Positions 1-7,097 are shown, counted from the first letter of the stretch. The stretch: 14,761 bases of DNA from Candidatus Bipolaricaulota bacterium (GCA_018609825.1 JAHEOA010000009.1:1-14761), one strand, 5' to 3'. Numbers and translations are program-made. The notes: generated by a model not told the origin, from the sequence alone.

Positions 1-36
1 CAACGTGGCTCTTCCTCTGTTCTGCCAGTTGAAAGA

Positions 37-1392
37 TTACTCGTACCGCAGCGCCTCGATCGGGTTGACGCGCGCGGCCTGCCAGGCCGGATAGATGCCG
101 CTGACGATGCCGACGACGACGCCCGTCACCACGGCGATCGCGTACCAGCTCCAGACGAGCACGAGCGGGATCTGGCCGTCGAAGTTGACGACCGAGGCCG
201 TGAAGCGGTTGAACAGCTCCGCCAGGCCGATGCCGAACACGATGCCGAAGACCGCGCCGAGGGCGCAGATGAAGACCGCCTCGGTCAAGAACAGCCGCAG
301 AACGCCGCTCTGCGTCGCGCCCGTGGCCTTCATGACGCCGATCTCGCGGGTGCGCTCCTTGACGGTGATCAGCATGATGTTGATCACGCCGATCATGCCG
401 ACTAAGAGCGCAATGACGGCCACGGCGCCGATCCACGTCGTGAACTGGGCGAACTGGCTCTCGATCTCGCCCACGATGTCCTCGAGCGTGTTGGCCTGGA
501 TCGCCTGGCCATCGCCCAGGAGCTTGCGCGCGTCGGAGTTGAAGCTTTCAAAGTAGCCCTTGATGCGCTCGACGGTGGGCTGCAACTGATCGACGTTGGC
601 GACGCTGACGATCAGGCCGCCGTAGACGGGATACTGCTCGCCGTCCAGCGTCTCGGTGTAGCCCTGGTAGTGCTCGGTGACGTAGCTGGCGTTGCCCTGG
701 GTGAACTGGGAGTCCTCCACGATGCCGACGACGTCCAGTTGCTCGTCCCGATGGACGTCCCCGTCGATGTCGATGTAGGTCAGCGCCACCGTCTGATCCA
801 GCATCCGTTGGGCCAATTCGTCATTGTCGCCGAGCCCTTCGCAGCGATCCTCGACGCTGGGGGCGTCGCCGTCGGCGCTCCCGGACGATTCCCCATCGCC
901 GGCGTCGTCATCGCTCTCCAGCATCCGCTTACAGACGGTCTGGGCAGCGTCGTATCCGATCACGATCTCGCCCGGCTCGTCGACGAACTCGCCGTGCCCG
1001 AGCGGCACGATCGACTCGCTGGTCACGATCTGGACGTTGCCGTCGGGCACGATCTGATCCCCGTATTTGATGGGGTTGCCGTTGACGGGAGCAATGACGT
1101 CCGCGGCCTCGACGTTCTCCATCCCCCGGACATGATCGACGTCGCGGGAGGTGAACACGCGGGTGTCCCCGAAGAGCCCGCGACTGCCTTCGATGCTCAC
1201 GGTGACCGTGTTGGCGCGCAGCACCTCGCCCGTCAGATTGTCCAGCAGGGCCTTCTGGAACCCGGAGGACATCGTCACCACCGCGATGACGGCCGCGATG
1301 CCGATGGTGACGCTCAGAATGGCGAGGAAGTTGCGCAGCTTGTGGCTGCGGATGTTGGTCCAGCTCAGCCGGGTCGCCTCACGAAACTCCAT
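37..1392 (-). CDS. MacB/FtsX-like ABC transporter permease
   Basis: Membrane subunit of a type VII (MacB/LolCE-like) ABC transporter, a family that couples cytoplasmic ATP hydrolysis to movements outside the membrane rather than moving substrate through a central pore. The 451-residue protein has the family layout: one N-terminal transmembrane helix (about 21-43), a long extracytoplasmic domain (about 45-315) and three C-terminal helices (about 318-343, 372-395, 412-434). It ends in the typical tail YPAWQAARVNPIEALRYE; KERTREIGVMKATGAT (345-360) is the conserved coupling region. The start ATG lies inside the end of the ATPase gene (14-base overlap), so the two are probably translated together. 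The extracytoplasmic domain has an unusual acidic, Gly/Ser-rich loop between Cys154 and Cys184. Substrate unknown; lipid, lipoprotein, peptide or drug export are all possible. The family call is secure, the role is inferred. Confidence 0.93.
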   Translation of the reverse strand: MEFREATRLSWTNIRSHKLRNFLAILSVTIGIAAVIAVVTMSSGFQKALLDNLTGEVLRANTVTVSIEGSRGLFGDTRVFTSRDVDHVRGMENVEAADVIAPVNGNPIKYGDQIVPDGNVQIVTSESIVPLGHGEFVDEPGEIVIGYDAAQTVCKRMLESDDDAGDGESSGSADGDAPSVEDRCEGLGDNDELAQRMLDQTVALTYIDIDGDVHRDEQLDVVGIVEDSQFTQGNASYVTEHYQGYTETLDGEQYPVYGGLIVSVANVDQLQPTVERIKGYFESFNSDARKLLGDGQAIQANTLEDIVGEIESQFAQFTTWIGAVAVIALLVGMIGVINIMLITVKERTREIGVMKATGATQSGVLRLFLTEAVFICALGAVFGIVFGIGLAELFNRFTASVVNFDGQIPLVLVWSWYAIAVVTGVVVGIVSGIYPAWQAARVNPIEALRYE

Positions 1393-2089
1393 GGGCCACC
1401 GCCTCCTGCTCGTCGCTCGCTTGGATCTCGCCGTCGACGATGTGGATGCGCCGCTGGGCGCGCTCGGCCACGTTCGGGTCGTGGGTCACCATGACGAGCG
1501 TGCGCCCTTCGTCATGGAGATCGTCAAACAGATCCAGAATCGCCGCGCCCGTCTTGGTGTCCAGGTTGCCCGTCGGCTCATCGGCCAGGATCAGCTTCGG
1601 GTCGTTGGCCAATGCGCGCGCGATCGCCACGCGTTGGCGCTCGCCGCCGGAGAGCTCGGTCGGCATGTGATCGGTCCGATGGCCGAGGCCGACGCGCTCC
1701 AGCATGTTCTCGGCCTGTTGTTGTCGCTGATCCTTGGGAATCGTGCCCACGAAGCTCATGGGCAACAGCACGTTGTCGAGCGCCGTGATGCGCGGGATCA
1801 AATTGAACGTCTGGAAGACGAAGCCGACGGTTTCACCGCGCAGCTTGGCGAGTCGACGGTCGCTCAGTTCGCTGACGTTCTGGCCGCTCACCATGAGACG
1901 TCCCGACGTCGGCGTGTCCAGACAGCCGACCAGATTCATCAGCGTGCTCTTGCCCGAGCCAGACGGGCCCATGATCGCGACGAACTCGTTCTCATGGATG
2001 GCGAAGCTCACCCCACGTAGGGCGTGGACCTCGACTTGGCCCATGAGATAGGTCTTGGTCAGCTCCTCGGCGTGGATGATCTCGCTCAC
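1379..2089 (-). CDS. ABC transporter ATP-binding protein, LolD/MacB type
   Basis: Cytoplasmic ATPase partner of the adjacent permease. All nucleotide-binding motifs are present in 236 residues: Walker A GPSGSGKST (41-49), Q-loop VFQTFN with Gln93, signature LSGGERQR (146-153), Walker B LILADEPT (166-173) and switch His203 in VTHD. Length and the ADEPTGNLD stretch match the LolD/MacB/FtsE group. The start is GTG and shares four bases (GTGA) with the TGA stop of the upstream PDZ gene; the end overlaps the permease start by 14 bases. This spacing points to one translationally coupled operon of PDZ protein, ATPase and permease. No residue needed for hydrolysis appears to be missing. Confidence 0.96.
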   Translation of the reverse strand: MSEIIHAEELTKTYLMGQVEVHALRGVSFAIHENEFVAIMGPSGSGKSTLMNLVGCLDTPTSGRLMVSGQNVSELSDRRLAKLRGETVGFVFQTFNLIPRITALDNVLLPMSFVGTIPKDQRQQQAENMLERVGLGHRTDHMPTELSGGERQRVAIARALANDPKLILADEPTGNLDTKTGAAILDLFDDLHDEGRTLVMVTHDPNVAERAQRRIHIVDGEIQASDEQEAVAHGVS

Positions 2090-3144
2090 TGGCCCGACCC
2101 CCCTGACACGGTCAGGCCATCGCCGAAGAGATCCCGCCGGAAGACGGTCAGCGACGAGCCGCTAAGTCGAACCTCCAGCGTCCTCGTCTCCCCCGCGCGC
2201 CGGATCGTCAGCGTCACGGGCTCATTGGGGTTCTGGAACTGGATCGCCTGGCGCAGGTCACCGACGTCCTCGATCTCGGTGTTCTCGACGGCCGTGATGA
2301 CGTCGCCCGTCTGGAGCCCGGCCTGGGCGGCAAACGAGCCCTCGGCCACGGACGTCACCCGGACGCCCTCGGGCGTGTTCTCAGTGTCCACGCCGGCGAG
2401 ATTGGCCGTGCTGGAGAGGAACCCCAGGAAGCGCCCGGCTTCGGGGCAGATCGGTGCCGCCTCGCCCTCGGCACAGGACAGCAGCTCGGCCTCGAAGTCC
2501 TCCTGCGACACCTCGTAGCGTCGCGCCTGAACGGTCTGGTCAGTACCGGCGCCTTCAAGCGTGACCGAGCTCAGCCGCGTGATCTCCAAGGGGACGAGCG
2601 GCTGATTGATATTGGTCGGGTCGAAGGCCGTCAACACGGTCGTGTCGCCTTCGTCCAGATTGAGCTTCTGGTTGATGAAGCGTTGGGTGACGATGAACTG
2701 CCCCGAGAAGATGCTCGTGGTCGGGACGCTGTCCTCGAGGATCACCTGGCGACTCTGCTCCTCGGGCTGCTCGCCGGGTCGATTGACGGACCAGTTCATG
2801 CTCGCGACGCCGCCGTCCACCTCAACCGTGACCTCAATGGCGCCGCGGTCGGTGTCGGAGCTGAGCTCGTAGGAGACCAGATCCAGGTCCGGCGTGAAGA
2901 CGACGGTCTGATTGAAGATCTCCGGCGTGCCGAACTGCGTGATCAGTTCTTGAGACAGCGCCTCGAACGTCGAATCGAGGACGAAGTTGCCGTTGGCGTT
3001 CTGGGTCAGCTCGAACGTCTCGGCGGCCGCCTGTTCGTCGAGATCAAAGAAGAACTCGCCGCTGTCGGCCGTCATCTGCGCCGGCACCGCGCCGAGCCCC
3101 ATTCCCAGCAATAACGCCGTAAAGATAGCCAATGTCCGTTTCAT
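2086..3144 (-). CDS. Secreted PDZ-domain protein of the ABC operon
   Basis: Probable exported protein of 352 residues. The start at 3144 is preferred over an in-frame GTG at 3180 because AAGGAGG lies nine bases upstream of it and the next residues form a signal peptide (MKRTLAIFTALLLGMGLGAV, likely cut near residue 22). Residues about 50-250 form a beta-rich domain that I do not recognise. Residues about 250-327 form a PDZ domain (GVRVTSVAEGS, AGLQTGDVITAVENTEI, LTIRRAGETRTLEVRL), and a short Gly/Ser-rich tail follows. Two Cys (224, 233) may pair outside the cell. There is no serine protease domain, so this is not a HtrA/DegP or CtpA enzyme. First gene of the operon, it occupies the place that the MacA adaptor has in macAB systems, so a substrate-binding or adaptor role is inferred. 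Function otherwise unknown. Confidence 0.85.
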   Translation of the reverse strand: MKRTLAIFTALLLGMGLGAVPAQMTADSGEFFFDLDEQAAAETFELTQNANGNFVLDSTFEALSQELITQFGTPEIFNQTVVFTPDLDLVSYELSSDTDRGAIEVTVEVDGGVASMNWSVNRPGEQPEEQSRQVILEDSVPTTSIFSGQFIVTQRFINQKLNLDEGDTTVLTAFDPTNINQPLVPLEITRLSSVTLEGAGTDQTVQARRYEVSQEDFEAELLSCAEGEAAPICPEAGRFLGFLSSTANLAGVDTENTPEGVRVTSVAEGSFAAQAGLQTGDVITAVENTEIEDVGDLRQAIQFQNPNEPVTLTIRRAGETRTLEVRLSGSSLTVFRRDLFGDGLTVSGGSGQ

Positions 3145-3153
3145 GCGATGATT

Positions 3154-3160
3154 CCTCCTT
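3154..3160 (-). promoter_or_regulatory. Ribosome binding site that sets the PDZ gene start
   Basis: On the minus strand AAGGAGG lies nine bases before the ATG at 3144. It falls inside the alternative longer reading frame that would begin at 3180, which argues that the longer form is not used. Confidence 0.8.
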
Positions 3161-3223
3161 GAGATGAGTTGAGTTGTCACACGCGTCTCGCGCGGTCCCC
3201 CACGAGAAGGGCGTCCTGCTCGG

Positions 3224-3241
3224 TGAATGAACCTTCATTCA
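3224..3241. promoter_or_regulatory. Perfect inverted repeat, probable TetR-family operator
   Basis: TGAATGAACCTTCATTCA is a perfect palindrome of two 8-base arms around a CC centre. Its size and AT-rich arms inside GC-rich DNA resemble operators of TetR-family repressors, which commonly control exporters. It touches the last base of the minus-strand -10 box and covers the expected transcription start of the PDZ/ABC operon, where a bound repressor would block initiation. No regulator gene is visible in the window. Palindrome and position are seen directly; the repressor family is inference. Confidence 0.7.
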
Positions 3242-3269
3242 GGGTACTCGCTCAGGATGAACCCGTCAA
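3241..3269 (-). promoter_or_regulatory. Sigma-70-type promoter of the PDZ/ABC operon
   Basis: Minus strand: -35 TTGACG (3264-3269), 17-base spacer, -10 TACCCT (3241-3246). Transcription would start near 3234, giving a leader of about 90 bases before the ATG at 3144. The palindrome at 3224-3241 abuts it. Confidence 0.72.
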
Positions 3270-3348
3270 GCCGCCGTCCAGCCGACGGCTCGGAGCGAAC
3301 GCCTCACCAGCGTGCATGGTCGAACGCGAGGATCGGTTCACGCGTGCC

Positions 3349-3378
3349 TCGACGATTCAGACACGTATGTGCTAAATT
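3349..3378 (+). promoter_or_regulatory. Promoter of the thioesterase gene, probably leaderless
   Basis: Plus strand: extended -10 TGC-TAAATT (TAAATT at 3373-3378), with a possible -35 TCGACG (3349-3354) 18 bases upstream. The expected start at about 3385-3386 lies directly before the ATG at 3387, so the transcript would have almost no leader. No Shine-Dalgarno sequence is seen before this ATG, which fits. Confidence 0.55.
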
Positions 3379-3386
3379 GGGGTGCC

Positions 3387-3848
3387 ATGGGCGATCCGAT
3401 CGCGCTGCCGCGCTTCGAGCGCTGCACGGTCTGCGGCGATCCGTCCGTCAACCCGAAGTCCCTCGACCTGCAGTGCTATTACCAGGACGGGGTCGTGACG
3501 GCGACGTTTACGCCGAGCGAGCAGCAAGTCGGCTTTCCGGGCACGATTCACGGCGGCGTGTTGTCCAGCCTATTGGACGAGGTGTCGGTCTGGGCGTCGT
3601 CGCTGGCCGCCGACGCGTTCTGCGTCACCCGCGAGCTGCGCACCAAGTATCATCACCCCGCGCGCCCCGGCTTGCCGCTCACCCTGGAAGCTGAGGTGAG
3701 CGACGCCGATCGTCTGATCACCGTGGAAGGGCGCGTCCTCGATCCCGACCGCGAACGCATTGCCCAGAGCACGGGACGGTTCTATCCGGCGTTTTTCGAG
3801 GAGTGGGAGCGAATTGTGAAACGCGAGGGCCCTTTGGGCCCGGCCTAA
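3387..3848 (+). CDS. PaaI-like hotdog-fold thioesterase
   Basis: Predicted cytoplasmic acyl-CoA thioesterase of 153 residues with one hotdog domain. The core motif is GTIHGGVLSSLLDE (52-65): His55-Gly-Gly starts the central helix and Asp64/Glu65 occupy the position of the catalytic acid in PaaI-like enzymes. The N-terminal CxxCG (Cys13, Cys16), followed by NP, is common in a subgroup of this family. I chose the ATG at 3387 because a -10 box ends nine bases upstream and because residues of the longer frame (GTG at 3312) show no family similarity. The substrate cannot be told from sequence. The gene diverges from the ABC operon, and its TAA stop overlaps the TAG stop of the converging purine nucleoside phosphorylase gene. 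Confidence 0.88.
   Translation: MGDPIALPRFERCTVCGDPSVNPKSLDLQCYYQDGVVTATFTPSEQQVGFPGTIHGGVLSSLLDEVSVWASSLAADAFCVTRELRTKYHHPARPGLPLTLEAEVSDADRLITVEGRVLDPDRERIAQSTGRFYPAFFEEWERIVKREGPLGPA
3827..3841. repeat. Short inverted repeat at convergent gene ends
   Basis: GGGCCCTTTGGGCCC, two 6-base arms around TTT, lies inside the last codons of the thioesterase gene just before the overlapping convergent stops. It has no following T-run on either strand, so it is at best a weak bidirectional transcription barrier or 3'-end stabiliser. Confidence 0.4.
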
Positions 3849-4666
3849 AGCTTCGGCAACAGCGCCCGCACCAGCGTCGCCAGGTCCGCCTCCGCCCGTT
3901 TGGACGTCGCGATGACCTCGTCGTGCGTGGGGCGGGCTTCCTCGTTGACCCCGGCTGCGTAGTTGGTCGCCAACGAAATCCCCAGCACGTCAAGGCCGGA
4001 GTGCCGCGCCGCGATCACCTCGGGAACGGTCGACATGCCGACCAGATCGGCCCCCCAGTGTCTGTACATCCGGATCTCGGCGGGCGTCTCGTACTGCGGA
4101 CCGGGCGCGGCGAGATAGACGCCCTCGTGCAGCGACAGGCCCGACTCCTCGGCCGCCCGATGAGCGAGCCCTCGCAGCTCGGCGCTGTAGGCATCGTTCA
4201 TGTTCGGGAACCGCTCGCCGAGCTCGTCGAGGTTGGCGCCGCGCAGCGGGCTGGCCGGAATGGCGTTGATGTGGTCTTCGATGAGCACAAAGTCGCCCGG
4301 TTGATACGTATCGTTGATCGCGCCCGCGGCGTTGGTGATCACCAGCGTCTCCACGCCGATCAGCTTCATCAGTCGCGTCGGGAAGACGATCTCCGCCATC
4401 GGCTTGCCCTCGTAGAAGTGAACGCGGCCCTGCTGGACGAGCACGGGCGTGTCGCCCAGCGACCCGGCCACGTACTGGCCGGCGTGGCCGGTCACCGTCG
4501 GCTCGGGGAAGTAAGGGACGTCGTCCCAGGGGATCACGGTCTCCCCGTCGAGCGGACGCAGGGCGTCCGAGAGTCCCGATCCCATGACGAGCCCGACGGT
4601 CGGCTCGTTCGGCAAGAGCGTCTGGAGCCGATGGGCGGCTTCCTTGAGCTCGTCGATGTGGGTCAT
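3845..4666 (-). CDS. punA: Purine nucleoside phosphorylase (trimeric type)
   Basis: Cytoplasmic enzyme splitting inosine/guanosine-type (deoxy)nucleosides with phosphate into base and (deoxy)ribose 1-phosphate, for purine salvage. The 273 residues keep the active-site set of the mammalian/PunA family: phosphate loop GSG (Ser30), TGHAG (His61), RVHFYEG (Arg81, His83, Tyr85), NAAGA (112-116), Tyr192-Glu193 in APGPQYETPAE, Met211-Ser212 in GMSTVPE, Asn235 in SLATNYAAG and His248. Asn235 and Glu193 match the purine-binding residues of the 6-oxopurine-specific enzymes. Its ATG overlaps the TGA of disA in an ATGA junction, so its translation is probably coupled to disA. It is the last gene of the clpC-radA-disA cluster and ends stop-to-stop against the thioesterase gene. 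XapA-like specificity is the main alternative. Confidence 0.93.
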   Translation of the reverse strand: MTHIDELKEAAHRLQTLLPNEPTVGLVMGSGLSDALRPLDGETVIPWDDVPYFPEPTVTGHAGQYVAGSLGDTPVLVQQGRVHFYEGKPMAEIVFPTRLMKLIGVETLVITNAAGAINDTYQPGDFVLIEDHINAIPASPLRGANLDELGERFPNMNDAYSAELRGLAHRAAEESGLSLHEGVYLAAPGPQYETPAEIRMYRHWGADLVGMSTVPEVIAARHSGLDVLGISLATNYAAGVNEEARPTHDEVIATSKRAEADLATLVRALLPKL

Positions 4667-5730
4667 GCGTTTCCCTCCCAGTACATGAGGCTGCGTTCCA
4701 GGCGTTGAATGCCCAGTCGAATCGTGCGGGCGCGGACCTGGCCGATGCCCTTGATCTTCATGAGGTCTTCCTCGGATTCGCGCCGAATCTCTTTCAAGGA
4801 GCCGTACGTGTCCACAAGCCGCTCGATAACCGACAGCGGGATGCGTGGGATCTGGTTGAGCACTCGATACCCCCGCGAGGGGATCGTCTCGTCCATATCC
4901 TCCTCACGCGCCTCGTAACCGAGGGCCTCCATGACCTTCTCCGTGGACGGCAACTCCTCGTGGGTCAGCTCGCGCACCGCTTCGACGGCGTCGTCGCGGC
5001 GCAGGTCGCCGGCACGCATGTCCCAGACGATGTACTTGAGCTCGTCCTCGGTGTCCTGCATGAGCCAGTCGAGCTGCAGCTCCATCAGCTCCTTCTCCTC
5101 GCCGAGTTCGACGAAGATGCTCTCAATCTCCTTGCGGATGGTCAGCATCTGAATGATCGTCTGAACCAGATTGGCAACGTGGTAGGGCAGCACGCGCCCT
5201 TCGAGCTCGAGCGCCGTCATCTCGCGGGAGAGGTCGTCGAACGTGGCGCGATACTGCTCGAGGATGCGCAGCGCCTGGTTGGCTTGGGCGTTGAGCGAGA
5301 TGATGTCGCGCAGCGTGTGGCGATGCGGGCCGCAGTAGATGGTCACGCGGCCGCGGCTGGCGGAGACGGCGATGGTCGTCACGCCGAGCTGCTTGGCCAC
5401 CTTCTCGGCCGTCATGTGGCGCGTGCCCGTCTCGTCGGAGGAGACCTTCGGGTCGGGCATGAGGTAGGCGTTGGCATAGAGGATCGTCTGGATCTTGTCG
5501 TCCACGACGATCGCGCGGTCCATCTTGGAGAGCTCGATGACGCGCTGCGGGGTGATCCTGGTGCGGATCTCGAATCCGGTCTCGACGATCTGTTCGGCCT
5601 CGTTCTCGCTGGCGACCAGCAGCAGCCCGCCGCGCCCGAGGTCGACGATGTTGTCGATGGCGTCGCGCAACAGCGTCCCCGGCGCGGTCGCCCGCAGAAT
5701 GTCCACAAGGCTCGTGTCGCTCACCGGCAT
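4663..5730 (-). CDS. disA: DNA integrity scanning protein DisA with altered catalytic motifs
   Basis: Full-length DisA homologue (355 residues): N-terminal DAC domain (about 10-150), helical linker (about 150-290) and C-terminal helix-hairpin-helix DNA-binding domain (about 296-345; KIKGIGQVRARTI). DisA normally makes c-di-AMP from two ATP as an octamer that senses branched DNA. Here the two signature motifs differ: the usual DGA reads Asp71-Arg72-Ala73 and the usual RHR reads Arg104-His105-Met106. The surrounding residues (GGLLLV, ELSKMD, ANAYLMPDP, DETGT) are well conserved, so this is not a broken gene. Synthase activity may be reduced or lost; this is inference. The ATG at 5730 has GGAGG only two bases away, whereas a GTG two codons later (5724) has ideal eight-base spacing and may be the real start. 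It follows radA by nine bases and overlaps punA by four. Confidence 0.93.
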   Translation of the reverse strand: MPVSDTSLVDILRATAPGTLLRDAIDNIVDLGRGGLLLVASENEAEQIVETGFEIRTRITPQRVIELSKMDRAIVVDDKIQTILYANAYLMPDPKVSSDETGTRHMTAEKVAKQLGVTTIAVSASRGRVTIYCGPHRHTLRDIISLNAQANQALRILEQYRATFDDLSREMTALELEGRVLPYHVANLVQTIIQMLTIRKEIESIFVELGEEKELMELQLDWLMQDTEDELKYIVWDMRAGDLRRDDAVEAVRELTHEELPSTEKVMEALGYEAREEDMDETIPSRGYRVLNQIPRIPLSVIERLVDTYGSLKEIRRESEEDLMKIKGIGQVRARTIRLGIQRLERSLMYWEGNA

Positions 5731-5739
5731 CCCCTCCGG

Positions 5740-7092
5740 CTAAAGCCCTAGATACTCGACGGCCTCGTCGAGGCCGGTGGCCGTGATCACGTCCAGATAC
5801 AGCTCGTCGAGGCCCTTCGCGCCCGGCGGCACCACGGCTCGAGCGAACCCCAGCTTGGCCGCCTCGTTCAGTCGCGCCTTCAGCTTGCGCACCCGACGCA
5901 GCTCGCCCGACAGGCCCAATTCTCCGATAACGACCGTGTCCGCGTCAATGGCGCGGTTCTTGTAGCTCGACACCACGGCCGCCGTCACGCCCAGATCGAC
6001 CGCCGTCTCCCGGACGCTCAGTCCGCCCGCGATGTTGAGATAGACGTCGTCGTGCCCGATCTGCAGGCCGAGCCGTTTCTCCACGACCGCCAACAACAGT
6101 GCCACGCGATTGGGGTCGAGCCCCGTGGCACGGCGCTGCGGCATGGCGGCCCGCGAGCCCGTCACCAGCGACTGGATCTCCACCAGAATGGGCCGGCTGC
6201 CCTCCAGACTGGGAACGACGACCGATCCCGGCTTCACCTCGCCCGAGCGCTCGGTGAAGTACCGGGACGGATCGGCGATCTCCTGCAGGCCGACCTCGGC
6301 CATCTGGAAGACGCCGATCTCCTCGGTCGAGCCGTAGCGATTCTTGACCGCCCGCAGGATGCGGACCTCGCCCTCGCGACCGCCCTCGAGATAGAGCGCC
6401 ACGTCGACCAGGTGCTCGATGGCCTTCGGCCCGGCAAACTCTCCCTCTTTGGTGACGTGGCCGATCAGAAAGACGGGAATGCGCAGGTGCTTGGCCAGCC
6501 GGTTGAGCTCGAAGGCCACGTCGCCGACGTGCTGGGGACTGCCGGGGCCATCTTTGACCGACCCGGAGAAGATCGTCTGGATGGAGTCGACGATGAGGCC
6601 CTCCGCGTCCGCCTCTTGGGCGGCCTCGGTGACGGCGCCGACGCGCTGTTCGCCCAGGATCAGCAGCGGACTGCCCTCGTCGAAGCCGAGCCGGCCGGCG
6701 CGCAGCTTGATCTGGGCGGGCGCCTCCTCGCCGGAGACGTAGATCCAAGGGCCATTGGCGGTCGAGGCGATCTGGCCGGCGACCTGGAGCATCAGTGTCG
6801 ATTTGCCAATGCCGGGCTCGCCGCCCAACAGGATCGTCGAGCCGGCGAGCGTTCCCCCACCGAGAACCCGATCGAACTCGCCCAGGCCCGTGGGGCGGCG
6901 GACGGCCGATTCGGTTGGGATGTCAGCGAGCGACTGAGGCTTGGCAGGCGGCTCCTGAGCCTCAGCCGCTCGTCCGTCGGTCTCCATCGCGGCGAGCGTC
7001 TCCCACTCGCCGCATTGCGGGCAGCGTCCGAGCCATTGGGGCGTCTGATACCCGCACGCCCGGCACTTGTAGCCGACGCTGCCGCGCGCCAC
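5740..7092 (-). CDS. radA: DNA repair protein RadA/Sms
   Basis: RecA-related ATPase that helps process recombination intermediates (branch migration, D-loop extension) in the cytoplasm. The 450 residues show the usual order: C4 zinc finger (Cys10, Cys13, Cys24, Cys27), Walker A GEPGIGKST (91-99), Walker B around LIVDS (166-170), the RadA-specific motif KNRYG (250-254; KNRFG in most relatives) and a C-terminal Lon-like domain (about 300-450). The start is GTG, four codons before the zinc-finger strand. A palindromic GGAGGCCTCC at 7101-7110, overlapping the end of clpC, supplies GGAGG about 13 bases upstream, a rather long spacing. Only five bases separate it from the clpC stop, so cotranscription is very likely. 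Next to disA, as in Firmicutes, it fits a joint role in DNA-damage surveillance. Confidence 0.97.
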   Translation of the reverse strand: MARGSVGYKCRACGYQTPQWLGRCPQCGEWETLAAMETDGRAAEAQEPPAKPQSLADIPTESAVRRPTGLGEFDRVLGGGTLAGSTILLGGEPGIGKSTLMLQVAGQIASTANGPWIYVSGEEAPAQIKLRAGRLGFDEGSPLLILGEQRVGAVTEAAQEADAEGLIVDSIQTIFSGSVKDGPGSPQHVGDVAFELNRLAKHLRIPVFLIGHVTKEGEFAGPKAIEHLVDVALYLEGGREGEVRILRAVKNRYGSTEEIGVFQMAEVGLQEIADPSRYFTERSGEVKPGSVVVPSLEGSRPILVEIQSLVTGSRAAMPQRRATGLDPNRVALLLAVVEKRLGLQIGHDDVYLNIAGGLSVRETAVDLGVTAAVVSSYKNRAIDADTVVIGELGLSGELRRVRKLKARLNEAAKLGFARAVVPPGAKGLDELYLDVITATGLDEAVEYLGL

Positions 7093-7097
7093 CGTCG

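Noticed and set aside
1151..2020. Plus-strand 289-codon frame opposite the permease and ATPase genes
   Set aside because: It is a shadow of two secure ABC genes and shows no domain signature.
3145..3180. N-terminal extension of the PDZ protein (GTG at 3180)
   Set aside because: The ribosome binding site lies inside it and the signal peptide begins at the 3144 ATG.
3312..3386. N-terminal extension of the thioesterase (GTG at 3312)
   Set aside because: It contains the -35 and -10 elements and has no similarity to the family.
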